Numbered from the stretch's first letter, positions 27,456 through 36,622 are shown. The stretch is DNA of 64,000 nt from Sedimenticola sp. (GCA_002869585.1 PKUO01000045.1:62001-126000), one strand, 5' to 3'. The notes: generated by a model not told the origin, from the letters alone. Made by a program: numbers and translations.

Positions 27456-28189
27456 ATGGTCTAGCAACCTATACCGCTGTTTCAGAGCTGAATCCTGACG
27501 ATTTGGTGACCAAGCATGCGCCGCTGGTGAAGCGCATTGCCTACCACCTGATGAACAGGCTGCCTCCGAACGTACAGGCGGATGATCTGATTCAGGCCGG
27601 GATGATCGGCCTGCTGGAGGCGAGCAGGAATTACGACCCGACCCAGGGCGCCAGTTTTGAGACCTATTCTGGGATTCGGATACGCGGGGCCATGCTGGAC
27701 GAGATCCGGCGTAGCGATTGGACACCGCGATCGGTGCACCGCAAGGCGCGTATGGTGGCCGATGCCATGCGCGAGATTGAGCATGAGCAAGGGCGTGATG
27801 CCCGCGACATGGAGGTTGCAGAGGCTCTGGATATGTCGCTTGAAGAGTACCACCGGATACTGCAGGACGCATCGGGCTGCCGGATCTTCAGTATCGAAGA
27901 GTTACAGTCAGTGGGCGAGTTGCCCATGGATCGTGGCGACGGGGCGATTTCGAGTCTGTTTGACGGCATGCAGAAGGATGCATTCAAACGGTCATTGGCA
28001 GATGCGATAGCCGGTCTGCCGGAACGGGAAAGGCTGGTGATTGCGCTCTACTACGACGAAGAGCTGAACTTGCGCGAGATCGGCCAGGTATTGGGTGTAA
28101 GTGAATCACGGGTGTGCCAGATACACAGTCAGGCGACACTCAGGTTAAGGTCGCGACTCACGGAATGGTTGGCTGAGTCGGATGAGTAG
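27452..28189 (+). CDS. fliA: Flagellar sigma factor FliA (sigma-28)
   Basis: 245 residues. Region 2 is seen in KHAPLVKRIAYHLMNRLPPNVQ, DDLIQAGMIGLLEASRNYDP and SFETYSGIRIRGAMLDEIRR; region 4 in LPERERLVIALYYDEELNLREIGQVLGVSESRVCQIHSQ. It directs late flagellar and chemotaxis promoters. It starts with GTG overlapping the flhG stop (GTGA) and ends in TAG. Confidence 0.97.
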   Translation: MNGLATYTAVSELNPDDLVTKHAPLVKRIAYHLMNRLPPNVQADDLIQAGMIGLLEASRNYDPTQGASFETYSGIRIRGAMLDEIRRSDWTPRSVHRKARMVADAMREIEHEQGRDARDMEVAEALDMSLEEYHRILQDASGCRIFSIEELQSVGELPMDRGDGAISSLFDGMQKDAFKRSLADAIAGLPERERLVIALYYDEELNLREIGQVLGVSESRVCQIHSQATLRLRSRLTEWLAESDE

Positions 28190-28236
28190 TGGCTACAAGC
28201 CGAAGTTTGATGACGGCATAGTGTTTGGAGGTTGCT

Positions 28237-28623
28237 TTGGATAAGAACATGAAGATTCTGGTTGTGGACGATTTTTCCACGATGCGGCGGATTATCAAGA
28301 ATCTGCTTAGGGATCTCGGCTTCACCAATACCCAAGAGGCGGATGACGGAAATACCGCACTTCCCGCGCTTCATTCGGGGAATTTCGATTTTCTCATAAC
28401 CGACTGGAATATGCCGGGCATGACGGGCATTGATCTGCTTAAAGCAGTCAGGGCCGATGCCAAACTGGCAAGTCTGCCGGTACTGATGGTGACGGCGGAA
28501 TCGAAGCGCGAGCAGATCATTGAGGCGGCACAGGCCGGAGTCAATGGCTATGTTGTGAAGCCGTTTACCGCAACAACCCTGCAGGAAAAGATTAACAAGA
28601 TTTTCGAGCGCATTGATGCTTGA
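28237..28623 (+). CDS. cheY: Chemotaxis response regulator CheY
   Basis: 128 residues from a TTG at 28237, chosen because GGAGG lies 6-10 bases upstream and the product begins [18 protein letters not shown] as in Pseudomonas-type CheY; an ATG four codons on is possible. All key residues are present: the acidic pair in VVDD, acceptor Asp in [10 protein letters not shown], Thr in MVTAESK and Lys in VVKPFT. CheY-P binds FliM to change rotation. It opens the cheYZAB group. Confidence 0.97.
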   Translation: MDKNMKILVVDDFSTMRRIIKNLLRDLGFTNTQEADDGNTALPALHSGNFDFLITDWNMPGMTGIDLLKAVRADAKLASLPVLMVTAESKREQIIEAAQAGVNGYVVKPFTATTLQEKINKIFERIDA

Positions 28624-28661
28624 GGCAGGCATGGACTTGAACGGTACAGGCGGAGAAGACT

Positions 28662-29375
28662 ATGGATGCTGGTGAGCGCCTTGCGCAGGCACGACTTCTG
28701 GTTGAGTTGCTGGAGTCTGGTGCGATCGACGAGGCAGAGCAGACGCTGGAGCTGATGACAATCCAAAAAAGACCGGATCTGTTTCAGGAGGTGGGCCGGC
28801 TTACGCGCGAATTGCATGAGGCGATCAACGGCTTTCTGCTCGATCAGCGGATCGCCGAGCTTGCCGAGCGGGAGATCCCGGATGCCAGCGAACGGCTGAG
28901 CTACGTCATAGAGATGACCGAAAACTCGGCAAACAAAACCCTGGGGGCGGTGGAAAACAGTCTGCCTCTGGCCGATGAGTTGTGTGCGAAAGCAGACACT
29001 CTTTTCAATCAGTGGGAATTGTTCCGGGGCCGTCAGTTGTCGTTGGATGACTTCCGCACCCTGAGCAATGAACTCAGCGAATTTCTCGAGCTCACGAAGC
29101 GGCATTCCGGGCAATTGCATAGCGATCTGTCCCAAGTGCTGATGGCGCAGGATTTTCAGGATTTGACCGGGCAGATTATTCGACAGGTGATAAAACTGGT
29201 TCACGATGTTGAGGAAAAACTGGTTCAGCTGATCAGAATCTCAGGGTCGAAGCCCCCTGAAACAAAGAAGAAAGTCGATAAGTTGGAGGGACCTGTCGTG
29301 CCGGGGGTAGACCAGGGCGATGTAGTGGCAGGTCAAGATGAAGTGGACGACCTCCTTTCCAGTTTGGGTTTTTGA
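28662..29375 (+). CDS. cheZ: Chemotaxis phosphatase CheZ
   Basis: 237 residues, mostly helical. The catalytic region reads LMAQDFQDLTGQIIRQV, containing the conserved Asp and Gln. The C-terminal tail QDEVDDLLSSLGF is the CheY-tethering peptide. CheZ dephosphorylates CheY-P. It lies between cheY and cheA as in Pseudomonas. Confidence 0.96.
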   Translation: MDAGERLAQARLLVELLESGAIDEAEQTLELMTIQKRPDLFQEVGRLTRELHEAINGFLLDQRIAELAEREIPDASERLSYVIEMTENSANKTLGAVENSLPLADELCAKADTLFNQWELFRGRQLSLDDFRTLSNELSEFLELTKRHSGQLHSDLSQVLMAQDFQDLTGQIIRQVIKLVHDVEEKLVQLIRISGSKPPETKKKVDKLEGPVVPGVDQGDVVAGQDEVDDLLSSLGF

Positions 29376-29385
29376 GGTGTAAGTC

Positions 29386-31530
29386 ATGGCCATTGATATG
29401 GATGACGAAATTCTTCAGGATTTTTTGGTGGAAGCCGGTGAAATTCTGGAACAGTTAAACGAACAGCTGGTCGACCTGGAGCAGCAGCCGAATGATTATG
29501 ACCTGCTCAACGCGGTGTTTCGCGGGTTTCATACCATCAAGGGTGGCGCCGGGTTTCTGAATATCGAGCCCCTGGTTGAGGTGTGCCACCGGGCCGAGGA
29601 TGTCTTCAATATCCTGCGCCAGGGTCAGCGCAGCGTGGACGCCTACCTGATGGATGCGGTATTGCAGGTCCTGGATGTGGTCAACGAAATGTTTTCCATG
29701 GTCCAGGCTGGTGAAGAACCAAACCATGCCGATGATGAGTTGTTGCAGACACTGACATCACTGGCATCTGCGGCCAGCGCTGAAGAGCCAGAACCAGAAC
29801 CAGTACAGGAACCGGCAGTTCCAGAACCTGCAGTGGAGGCGGTTGAGTCCTCTGCGGAGTTAGGCGGTGATGATGAGATCACCGAAGAAGAGTTTGATGC
29901 CTTGCTCGACCAGTTGCACGGTCCAGGCAAGCATCTTGGCGTACCGGCTGCGGCAGAGGCGCCTGAAGTGGCACAACAAGCGCCAGCGGAGTCCGACGAT
30001 ATAACGGAAGAGGAGGTCGAGGCGCTGCTGGATGAACTGCATGGCAAGGGCAAATTCAACAAGCCTGAGCCGGCACAGTCGGCGGTAGATGCCACATCCG
30101 ATGAAATTACCGAGGAGGAGTTCGAATCGCTGCTGGATGAGCTGCATGGCAAGGGTAAATTCAAAGCCACAGCAAGGCCGGCAACTGCAGCACCTGCCAC
30201 AAAAACGACTCCCCCTGCGCCCAGTACAAGCAGCCAACCGGCGAAAGCGCCGGCTGCCAAAGCTGAAAACCAACCGGCTGCAGTGCCTAAGACGAAGGCC
30301 GCGAAAGCTCCCGAACCGGCCCGTGCAGAGGCCGTGAAAGAGGCGAAAAAACCGGCAGCCTCTTCGGGTGAGACGACGGTCCGCGTCGATACCGCCCGTC
30401 TCGATGACATCATGAACATGGTCTGTGAGCTGGTGCTGGTGCGCAACCGGCTGGCTACCCTGAAGGCCAAGCTGGGTGACGAAGAGGTGGCGAACGCCGT
30501 TGCCAACCTGGATGTGGTGACCGCCGATCTGCAGAATTCGGTAATGAAAACCCGCATGCAGCCGGTGAAGAAGGTGTTTGGGCGTTTTCCACGGGTTATC
30601 CGTGATCTGGCGCGCAGTCTGAAAAAAGAGATCGATCTGGAGATGCACGGTGAGGAGACCGACCTGGATAAAAATCTGGTCGAAGCGTTGTCCGATCCTA
30701 TGGTGCATCTGGTCAGAAATGCCGTGGATCACGGCATCGAATCCCCGGAAGAGAGAGAGATGGCCGGCAAACCTCGCAAGGGCAAGGTTATACTCTCTGC
30801 AGCCCAGGAGGGGTATCATATCCTCCTGTCGATCCGCGACGATGGCAAGGGGATGGATTCCAGCGTGTTGCGCCGTAAGGCGGTCGAAAAGGGCATGATG
30901 GATGAAGAGGCCGCGGCGCGTCTGGATGACAAGGAGTGTTACAACCTCATATTTCAGGCAGGCTTCTCTACCAAAACCGAAATTTCCGATGTCTCCGGCA
31001 GAGGTGTCGGAATGGATGTGGTCAAGACCCGTATTACACAGATGAATGGATCGGTGGAAGTCGATTCCGAACTGGGTAAAGGCAGTCTGATCACGATCAA
31101 ACTCCCCCTGACACTGGCGATCCTGCCGACGCTGATGGTGATACTCGGCAGCCAGCCGTTTGCTCTCCCGTTGGCGAGTGTCGTGGAAATTTTCAATCTC
31201 GATCTGCGACGCACCAACGTTGTTGACGGGCAATTGACCATCCTGGTCAGGGAGAGGGCATTGCCGCTCTTCTATCTGCGTAAATGGCTGGTCAAGAGTC
31301 ACAACTCAACAGTCGGTGAAGGTATCGGGCATGTGGTGGTGGTCAATGTCGGTGGCAGACAGGTGGGACTGGTTGTCGATTATCTGGTGGGTCAGGAAGA
31401 GGTGGTGATCAAACCCCTGGGCGCCTTGCTCACAGGGCTGGATGGCATGGCAGGCGCAACCATCACCGGCGACGGCAAAATTGCCCTGATCCTGGATGTT
31501 CCCGGCCTGATGCGCAAATACGTTCATTGA
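29386..31530 (+). CDS. cheA: Chemotaxis histidine kinase CheA
   Basis: 714 residues. The P1 Hpt domain has His49 (FHTIKGGAGFLN). Residues about 125-335 form a long acidic then Ala/Pro/Lys-rich linker containing three copies of a D-ITEEEF-ALLD-LHG repeat in place of a recognisable P2 domain. P3 dimerisation begins near 340 (VRVDTARLDDIMNMVCELV). P4 has HLVRNAVDHGIE, DDGKGM and GRGVGMDVVK, and P5 is the CheW-like domain to the end. It phosphorylates CheY and CheB in the receptor array. The repeats probably correspond to the LID region that binds ParP in Vibrio (inference). Confidence 0.97.
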   Translation: MAIDMDDEILQDFLVEAGEILEQLNEQLVDLEQQPNDYDLLNAVFRGFHTIKGGAGFLNIEPLVEVCHRAEDVFNILRQGQRSVDAYLMDAVLQVLDVVNEMFSMVQAGEEPNHADDELLQTLTSLASAASAEEPEPEPVQEPAVPEPAVEAVESSAELGGDDEITEEEFDALLDQLHGPGKHLGVPAAAEAPEVAQQAPAESDDITEEEVEALLDELHGKGKFNKPEPAQSAVDATSDEITEEEFESLLDELHGKGKFKATARPATAAPATKTTPPAPSTSSQPAKAPAAKAENQPAAVPKTKAAKAPEPARAEAVKEAKKPAASSGETTVRVDTARLDDIMNMVCELVLVRNRLATLKAKLGDEEVANAVANLDVVTADLQNSVMKTRMQPVKKVFGRFPRVIRDLARSLKKEIDLEMHGEETDLDKNLVEALSDPMVHLVRNAVDHGIESPEEREMAGKPRKGKVILSAAQEGYHILLSIRDDGKGMDSSVLRRKAVEKGMMDEEAAARLDDKECYNLIFQAGFSTKTEISDVSGRGVGMDVVKTRITQMNGSVEVDSELGKGSLITIKLPLTLAILPTLMVILGSQPFALPLASVVEIFNLDLRRTNVVDGQLTILVRERALPLFYLRKWLVKSHNSTVGEGIGHVVVVNVGGRQVGLVVDYLVGQEEVVIKPLGALLTGLDGMAGATITGDGKIALILDVPGLMRKYVH
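29872..30162 (+). repeat. Three protein-coding repeats in the CheA linker (FliM/CheZ-like peptide)
   Basis: The repeats start at codons 163, 204 and 239 of cheA. Each reads approximately DEITEEEFDALLDELHGKGK. They resemble the CheY-binding peptide of FliM in this same window (LSQDEIDALLHG) and, more weakly, the CheZ tail. The spacers differ, so the peptide itself appears conserved. Confidence 0.8.
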
Positions 31531-31551
31531 CAGACAGTGGAGACGCATTGA

Positions 31552-31638
31552 ATGTTGGTCCACGCCATCCAGACAATCAAGGGACGTCCGTTTGGTGTCC
31601 TGATTGGCCATCACAGGGCTGAGGGACAGCCGCTATGA
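31552..31638 (+). CDS. Possible 28-residue leader ORF overlapping the cheB start
   Basis: An ATG 9 bases after GGAG opens a 28-codon frame (MLVHAIQTIKGRPFGVLIGH onward) whose TGA overlaps the cheB ATGATG start. The spacing suggests translational coupling. I know of no homologue, so it may simply be untranslated spacer. Confidence 0.25.
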   Translation: MLVHAIQTIKGRPFGVLIGHHRAEGQPL

Positions 31639-32687
31639 TGACGACGCCAAAAGTCAGGGTTCTGGTGGTGGATGATTCCGCATTTTTCCGGCGTCGTATC
31701 AGTGAAATGCTGGAAAGTGACGGTTCTATTGAAGTGGTGGGCTTTGCTGGCGATGGGCTTGTTGCCCAAAGAGAGGCCAGACGCCTGAGGCCGGATGTAA
31801 TCACCATGGATGTGGAGATGCCGGTGATGGATGGCATCACCGCCGTTCGCAATATCATGGCTGAAATTCCGACGCCAATTCTGATGTTCTCATCGCTGAC
31901 CCATGAAGGCGCACGGGCGACGCTGGATGCCCTTGATGCAGGCGCTGTGGACTTCCTGCCCAAGCAGTTGGACAACAGCAGCGACAAGCAATCCTCAATT
32001 CAGGCTTTGGTCCGAAGGGTTCAGGCCCTGGGCCAGCGCCGTCGACGGTCAACTCTGGCGCATACACCCCCAGTCACTCCGGCACCTGTGCGCAGGACGC
32101 ATGCCGAGCCGCGCCGGGGTCATTATGAACTGGTCATTATCGGCGCCTCAACCGGCGGTCCAATGGCGATCCAGTCGGTGTTGTCGGCACTGCCTGGAAG
32201 TTTTCCGCTCCCCATTGTATTGATCGTGCATATGCCAGCGACCTTCACCCCGGCCTATGCCGAACGGCTCAATGGTCAATCCCGACTGCATGTGAAAGAG
32301 GCGCAGAGCGGTGATCAGATGAAACCGGGGCATGTCTATCTGGCGCCAGGCGGCAAACAGATGCTGCTCGAACGCCGTGGTGCGAGTGTCATCGTACAGA
32401 TCAAAGAGAGCGCGCCTGGCCAGACCTACAAGCCGAGTGTCGATATCAGTTTTGGCTAGGCGGCCAGAGTGTACTCCAATGCGGTGTTGGCGGTTGTGCT
32501 TACCGGCATGGGCGCCGATGGCAAACAGGGCGCAAATCTGCTCAAGGAGAGCGGATCATCAGTGTGGTCCCAGGATGAGGCAAGCTGCGTCGTTTATGGC
32601 ATGCCCCAGGCTGTCGAAAAGGCAGGCATATCAGACCGTGTGTTACCGCTGAGCGAGATCGGACCGATGCTGGGAAAGGTGGTGTGA
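31635..32687 (+). pseudogene. cheB: Chemotaxis methylesterase CheB, interrupted by an in-frame TAG
   Basis: The 350-codon frame matches full-length CheB: REC (VVDDSAFFRR, VITMDVEMPVMDG), linker, and esterase with IGASTGGP (Ser) and VHMPATFTP (His). Codon 275 (32457-32459) is TAG. The same frame then continues AARVYSNAVLAVVLTGMGADG to TGA at 32687, with no other disruption. The catalytic Asp lies in TGMGADG after the stop, so the 274-residue product would be an inactive esterase. Homologues usually have Ser at the stop position (TCG to TAG is one change). CheB removes methyl groups from chemoreceptors for adaptation. The intact remainder suggests a recent mutation, a sequence error or suppression. 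Confidence 0.88.
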
Positions 32688-32688
32688 T

Positions 32689-33429
32689 ATGGATTTCCTG
32701 AGCATCCTTGGCGTCATCATTGCCCTTGGGGCCATTCTCGGCGGCAACGCCATGGAAGGCGGGCATATCGATTCCCTGTTGAACGGGCCGGCGATGGTAA
32801 TTGTTGTCGGCGGAACCGTCGGTGCCATACTCCTGCAAACGCCCCTGTCGGTTTTTATGCATGCCATGCGCCTGGCCGGCACTGTATTTTTTACCCCGAA
32901 GCATCAGATCAAACCGGCCATCGCCAAGATGGTCGGGTGGAGCAACATCGCCCGCAAGGAGGGATTGCTGGGTCTGGAGGCCGCTGCCGAGAATGAGGAC
33001 GACCTGTTCATCCGCAAGGGCATGCAACTGCTGGTGGATGGCAGCGAGCCGGAAGTGATACGCAATATCCTCGAAGTGGAGCTTGAGGTCGGTGAGCAAC
33101 ACGACCTGCAGGCGGCCAAGATGTTCGAATCCATGGGAGGGTATTCGCCCACCATCGGCATTATCGGCGCAGTCATGGGGCTGATTCATGTCATGCAGAA
33201 TCTGGCAGACCCCAGCAAGCTGGGCAGCGGCATTGCCACGGCCTTTGTCGCCACCATTTACGGCGTGGGACTGGCCAATCTCTTTCTGTTGCCGTTTGGC
33301 AGCAAGATGAAGGCCCTGGCCCTGGCGAAATCGCACTACCGGGAACTGATCATCGAGGGGGTGGTGTCGATCGCAGAGGGCGAGAATCCACGTAATATTG
33401 AATCGAAACTCCAGGGTTTCCTGAACTGA
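32689..33429 (+). CDS. motC: Flagellar stator protein MotC (MotA/PomA family)
   Basis: 246 residues with four membrane helices: two at the N-terminus and a pair around residues 150-200 (GGYSPTIGIIGAVMGLIHVM, IATAFVATIYGVGLANLFLLP). The conserved Pro of the family is in YSPTIG. It follows cheB by one base and precedes motD, as in the Pseudomonas second stator set. The stator couples ion flow to rotation. Confidence 0.93.
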   Translation: MDFLSILGVIIALGAILGGNAMEGGHIDSLLNGPAMVIVVGGTVGAILLQTPLSVFMHAMRLAGTVFFTPKHQIKPAIAKMVGWSNIARKEGLLGLEAAAENEDDLFIRKGMQLLVDGSEPEVIRNILEVELEVGEQHDLQAAKMFESMGGYSPTIGIIGAVMGLIHVMQNLADPSKLGSGIATAFVATIYGVGLANLFLLPFGSKMKALALAKSHYRELIIEGVVSIAEGENPRNIESKLQGFLN

Positions 33430-33451
33430 CCAAACGAATCAAGCATCGGCT

Positions 33452-34288
33452 ATGGCTCGCAGAAAACGACAGGAAGAGCATGAAAACCATGAACGTTGGC
33501 TGGTCTCCTATGCCGATTTCATCACCTTGCTGTTCGCCTTTTTTGTAGTCATGTACTCCATCTCCTCGGTCAACGAGGGTAAGTACCGGGTTTTGTCGAA
33601 TACGCTTACAGATGCCTTTTTGTCACCGGCCCAGAGTCTCGATCCGATCCAGATTGGCGAACCGGTACGATCCCCGGAGCCCGTGCCCGGCGAGTTTGCC
33701 GCGCCCGAACCGGCGCCCACAGTGGCCGAATCCCAGGAGGTGGTCGTTGAGGAGGCTAACGCAGACGATATTCCCCCTGGCACAACCGAAACAAATGTTG
33801 CCTCACCCGAGCAGATCGCCCAGGAGCTTAGCCTGTCACTTTCGGGTTTTGTCGATCAGGACCTGGTGAATGTGACCCAGACCGATCGCGGCGTCGAGGT
33901 CGAGATGAAAAGTAAAATGCTGTTCGAGAGTGGCAGCGCCCGGCTGTCGCCCGCGGCAATAAGGGCCCTTCGGGGTGTCGCCAAAATCATCGAGCCGATA
34001 GGCAACCAGGTGCATGTCGAGGGACACACCGACAATATCCCCATCGAGACGGTAAGCTTTCCCTCAAACTGGGAACTGTCGGCTGCCAGGGCTGCGAGTG
34101 TCGTGCACCTGTTTACCCGGTTGGGTGTTGATCCGCGTCGACTGGTCTCCATTGGCTATGGCGAATATCGCCCCATCGCAGAGAATGACAGCGAGGATGG
34201 ACGCCAGGAGAATCGGCGGGTGGCGCTGATTATCATGGCCTCCCAGCATGATCGTGAACTGCGGGATCTGAACCGGGGTGAACCGTGA
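33452..34288 (+). CDS. motD: Flagellar stator protein MotD (MotB family, OmpA-like domain)
   Basis: 278 residues. A basic N-terminus and single membrane helix contain the ion-binding Asp in WLVSYADFITLLFAFFVVMY. A Pro/Glu-rich linker is followed by the peptidoglycan-binding OmpA domain (VHVEGHTDNIPI, NWELSAARAASVVHLF, GYGEYRPIA). It forms a stator with MotC. Its TGA overlaps the parC GTG. Confidence 0.95.
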   Translation: MARRKRQEEHENHERWLVSYADFITLLFAFFVVMYSISSVNEGKYRVLSNTLTDAFLSPAQSLDPIQIGEPVRSPEPVPGEFAAPEPAPTVAESQEVVVEEANADDIPPGTTETNVASPEQIAQELSLSLSGFVDQDLVNVTQTDRGVEVEMKSKMLFESGSARLSPAAIRALRGVAKIIEPIGNQVHVEGHTDNIPIETVSFPSNWELSAARAASVVHLFTRLGVDPRRLVSIGYGEYRPIAENDSEDGRQENRRVALIIMASQHDRELRDLNRGEP

Positions 34289-35085
34289 AGGTCTGGACCA
34301 TAGCCAATCAAAAAGGGGGGGTGGGAAAGACCACCACCACGGTCAGCCTGGCCGGTCTGTTGTCTGCCTGGGGATTGCGTACCCTGATGGTCGATATCGA
34401 CCCGCATGGTTCGCTGACCAGCTATTTCCGCTACGATCCGGATGCGATAGAGGAGAGCAGCTATTCTCTGTTCAAAGCAGCTGCCGAAAAGCAGGCGATC
34501 AATGCCGCTGATCTGGTTCACCAGACCGGCACCGAGGGGCTGGATCTGATACCCGCCTCGGTGGCCCTGGCGACCCTGGATCGTCAGGCCGGTAAGCTGG
34601 AGGGGATGGGGCTGGTGCTGAAAAAGGCGCTGCAGGGAGTATCCCACCAGTATGACTATGTCCTGATCGACTGCCCACCCATGCTTGGCGTCCTGATGGT
34701 CAACGCACTGGCTGCCTGTGAACGTCTGATCATTCCGGTGCAAACCGAATTTCTCGCCCTGAAGGGGCTGGAGCGTATGCTGCATACCCTGAAAATGGTC
34801 CTCAGGGCGCGTAGTAATGAACTGCCCTATAACATAGTTCCGACCATGTTTGACCGCCGGACACGCGCCTCGATAGACAGTCTGAAGGTGTTGCGTGAGA
34901 ACTATCCCGAGCATCTGTGGAAAAGCGTTATTCCAGTCGACACAAAGTTTCGCGAAGCAAGCCGGGCAGGGCTGCCTCCGCCGATCTATGACCCGAGCGG
35001 GCGCGGGATCAGCGCCTATGCAAAGTTGCTGGAAAGCCTGCAGGGTGAGGAGCGAAAATCCGCCCGGGCCGGAGCTGCAGGATGA
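34285..35085 (+). CDS. parC: ParC-type ParA-like ATPase for polar chemotaxis-array placement
   Basis: 266 residues. The N-terminus WTIANQKGGVGKTTTTVSLAG is the ParA deviant Walker A and VDIDPHGSLTSYF is switch I. In Vibrio the homologue ParC positions chemotaxis arrays at the cell pole through ParP. It starts with GTG overlapping motD and overlaps the next gene, a CheW-domain protein, by 4 bases. It lies in a chemotaxis operon, not beside a parB/parS locus, so a chromosome-partition role is unlikely. Confidence 0.88.
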   Translation: MKVWTIANQKGGVGKTTTTVSLAGLLSAWGLRTLMVDIDPHGSLTSYFRYDPDAIEESSYSLFKAAAEKQAINAADLVHQTGTEGLDLIPASVALATLDRQAGKLEGMGLVLKKALQGVSHQYDYVLIDCPPMLGVLMVNALAACERLIIPVQTEFLALKGLERMLHTLKMVLRARSNELPYNIVPTMFDRRTRASIDSLKVLRENYPEHLWKSVIPVDTKFREASRAGLPPPIYDPSGRGISAYAKLLESLQGEERKSARAGAAG

Positions 35086-35849
35086 GTAACGAGTATCCCA
35101 AGAACCCCGCCATTCTGCATGAACCTGAACAGGCGATAGATAACTACCTTGCCGCGTTGCTGAGCGAAGTCGATGAGTATCACCCGGACCAGGAACTGCC
35201 AGTCCAGCCAGAGTTTCCGGAACAGCGTGTGGCAGAGATTGTCGATTTCCCGACCCGGGTGATTCTGCCCAGGTCGCTGCCCGTTGATTCTGAAATGGAG
35301 CAGATGGTAGAGCCGGTCATCGTCAAACCAGAGGAAATTGCTGAAATTACTAAGGTTGAAGCAACTTCAGCCGATGATAGTTACAGTATCCAGGATATTT
35401 TGGTGCCAGCCTGGGCGGAACAGCCGTTTCAATGCCTGTTGTTCAGGGTCAATGGGGTGACGATGGCGGTCCCTTTGACGGCACTGAGCAGTATAGCGCC
35501 GTGGGAGAGTCAGGTTACCCCGATACCGGGACAGCCGGATTGGCACCTTGGTGTTTATCTGCATCGGGATACGCGCGTTGTGGTAGTCGATACAGCACAA
35601 CTGATTATGCCGGATCGCATGGTGCGGGCCGATGCGAGTCCCCCGAAGGGCAACCACATCCTGATTATCGGTGATGGCCGGTGGGGACTGGCCTGCGACA
35701 GCCTGCAACGACCCGTCACGCTGGATAAACAAGCTGTGCGCTGGTCGAAGGGCAGTATTCAGCGACCCTGGATGGCAGGGACGGTGATTGACAAACTGTG
35801 TATCCTGCTCAACGTCGATGCCTTGTTGAAGATGATTAGGCACGATTAA
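35082..35849 (+). CDS. parP: ParP-like CheW-domain protein linking chemotaxis arrays to the pole
   Basis: 255 residues. The N-terminal half (residues 1-115) is acidic and Pro-rich, starting NPAILHEPEQAIDNYLAALL. Residues about 118-250 are a CheW-like (AIF) domain (FQCLLFRVNGVTMAVPLTALSS, LCILLNVDALLKMI). The layout, and the position directly after parC, matches ParP, which tethers CheA at the pole and stops its release. A plain CheW gene follows separately, supporting this one as ParP rather than the coupling protein. Confidence 0.83.
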   Translation: MSNEYPKNPAILHEPEQAIDNYLAALLSEVDEYHPDQELPVQPEFPEQRVAEIVDFPTRVILPRSLPVDSEMEQMVEPVIVKPEEIAEITKVEATSADDSYSIQDILVPAWAEQPFQCLLFRVNGVTMAVPLTALSSIAPWESQVTPIPGQPDWHLGVYLHRDTRVVVVDTAQLIMPDRMVRADASPPKGNHILIIGDGRWGLACDSLQRPVTLDKQAVRWSKGSIQRPWMAGTVIDKLCILLNVDALLKMIRHD

Positions 35850-35915
35850 TGCAATATATTCAGATAACCCTCAGGGTGTCTGATTTTTGACAGAACCGTA
35901 ATAAAGATTAGAGGT

Positions 35916-36404
35916 ATGGCCATGACGACAAGCGTTGCCCAAAGCACTGGAAATGATCCGGTCATTCAGTTGGTGACCTTCAGGCTGGAAGAAGAGGTGT
36001 ACGGTATCAATGTGATGATGGTCCAGGAGGTGCTGCGCGTCAGCGAGATCGCTCCTGTGCCCGGTGCGCCACCCTATGTGCTGGGTATCATCAATCTGCG
36101 TGGCAACGTAGTCACGGTAATCGATACCCGTGGCCGGTTTGGCCTGATGCCCGGTGAGATCGATGACAGCAGCCGAATCGTCATTATCGAATCCGACAAG
36201 CAGGTTGTCGGCATCCTGGTCGACAGTGTGGCAGAGGTGGTCGAATTGCGTGCCTCGCAGATAGATTCAGCACCGAATGTCGGCAATGAAGAGAGTTCAC
36301 GCTATATTCAGGGTGTGGCAACACGCGATGGAAACCTGCTTATCGTCGTGGATTTGAACAAGTTGCTGACCGATGATGAATGGAATGAAATGAGCATGTT
36401 CTAA
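35916..36404 (+). CDS. cheW: Chemotaxis coupling protein CheW
   Basis: 162 residues, a single CheW domain: LVTFRLEEEVYGINVMMVQEVL, IINLRGNVVTVIDTRGRFG and the C-terminal LLIVVDLNKLLTDDEWNEM. It links chemoreceptors to CheA. It follows parP by 66 bases and is followed by two small genes typical of this cluster in gammaproteobacteria. Confidence 0.96.
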   Translation: MAMTTSVAQSTGNDPVIQLVTFRLEEEVYGINVMMVQEVLRVSEIAPVPGAPPYVLGIINLRGNVVTVIDTRGRFGLMPGEIDDSSRIVIIESDKQVVGILVDSVAEVVELRASQIDSAPNVGNEESSRYIQGVATRDGNLLIVVDLNKLLTDDEWNEMSMF

Positions 36405-36421
36405 CCGAAAGGTACTCGTCG

Positions 36422-36610
36422 ATGCCGGAGATTAATCAACCCACTCCGATCAAACCGATCTGGCCCGCACGCCGGGATGAATCCCCCAAGCGGCGTCAAC
36501 GGCAACCTGATGCAGACGGTGATGAAACCCCTGAAAACCAGGTCGATGAGCATGAAAAGCATAAAGATCGCAGCAAAGACGATGGACACAGAATCGATGA
36601 GTATGTTTAG
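36422..36610 (+). CDS. Small highly charged protein downstream of cheW
   Basis: 62 residues, rich in Pro, Arg, Asp, Glu and Lys, with no hydrophobic core, so probably disordered. The ends are PTPIKPIWPARRDES and GHRIDEYV. A similar small gene commonly lies between cheW and the DUF2802 gene in related bacteria. The function is unknown. Confidence 0.6.
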   Translation: MPEINQPTPIKPIWPARRDESPKRRQRQPDADGDETPENQVDEHEKHKDRSKDDGHRIDEYV

Positions 36611-36622
36611 CGGAATCGGGTT

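Noticed and set aside
29643-31302. Long open frames antisense to cheA
   Set aside because: They mirror the biased codon use and repeats of cheA, and their products are low-complexity Ser/Ala- or Arg/His-rich.
4290-32687. Genome-wide recoding of TAG as a sense codon (for example pyrrolysine)
   Set aside because: ubiT, dsrE2, fliP, fliA, the hybrid kinase and the MFS gene all end at TAG at their family's normal C-terminus, so TAG works as a stop here.
34285-35085. Chromosome-partition ParA
   Set aside because: No parB or parS is nearby, and the gene is embedded in a chemotaxis operon next to a ParP-like gene.
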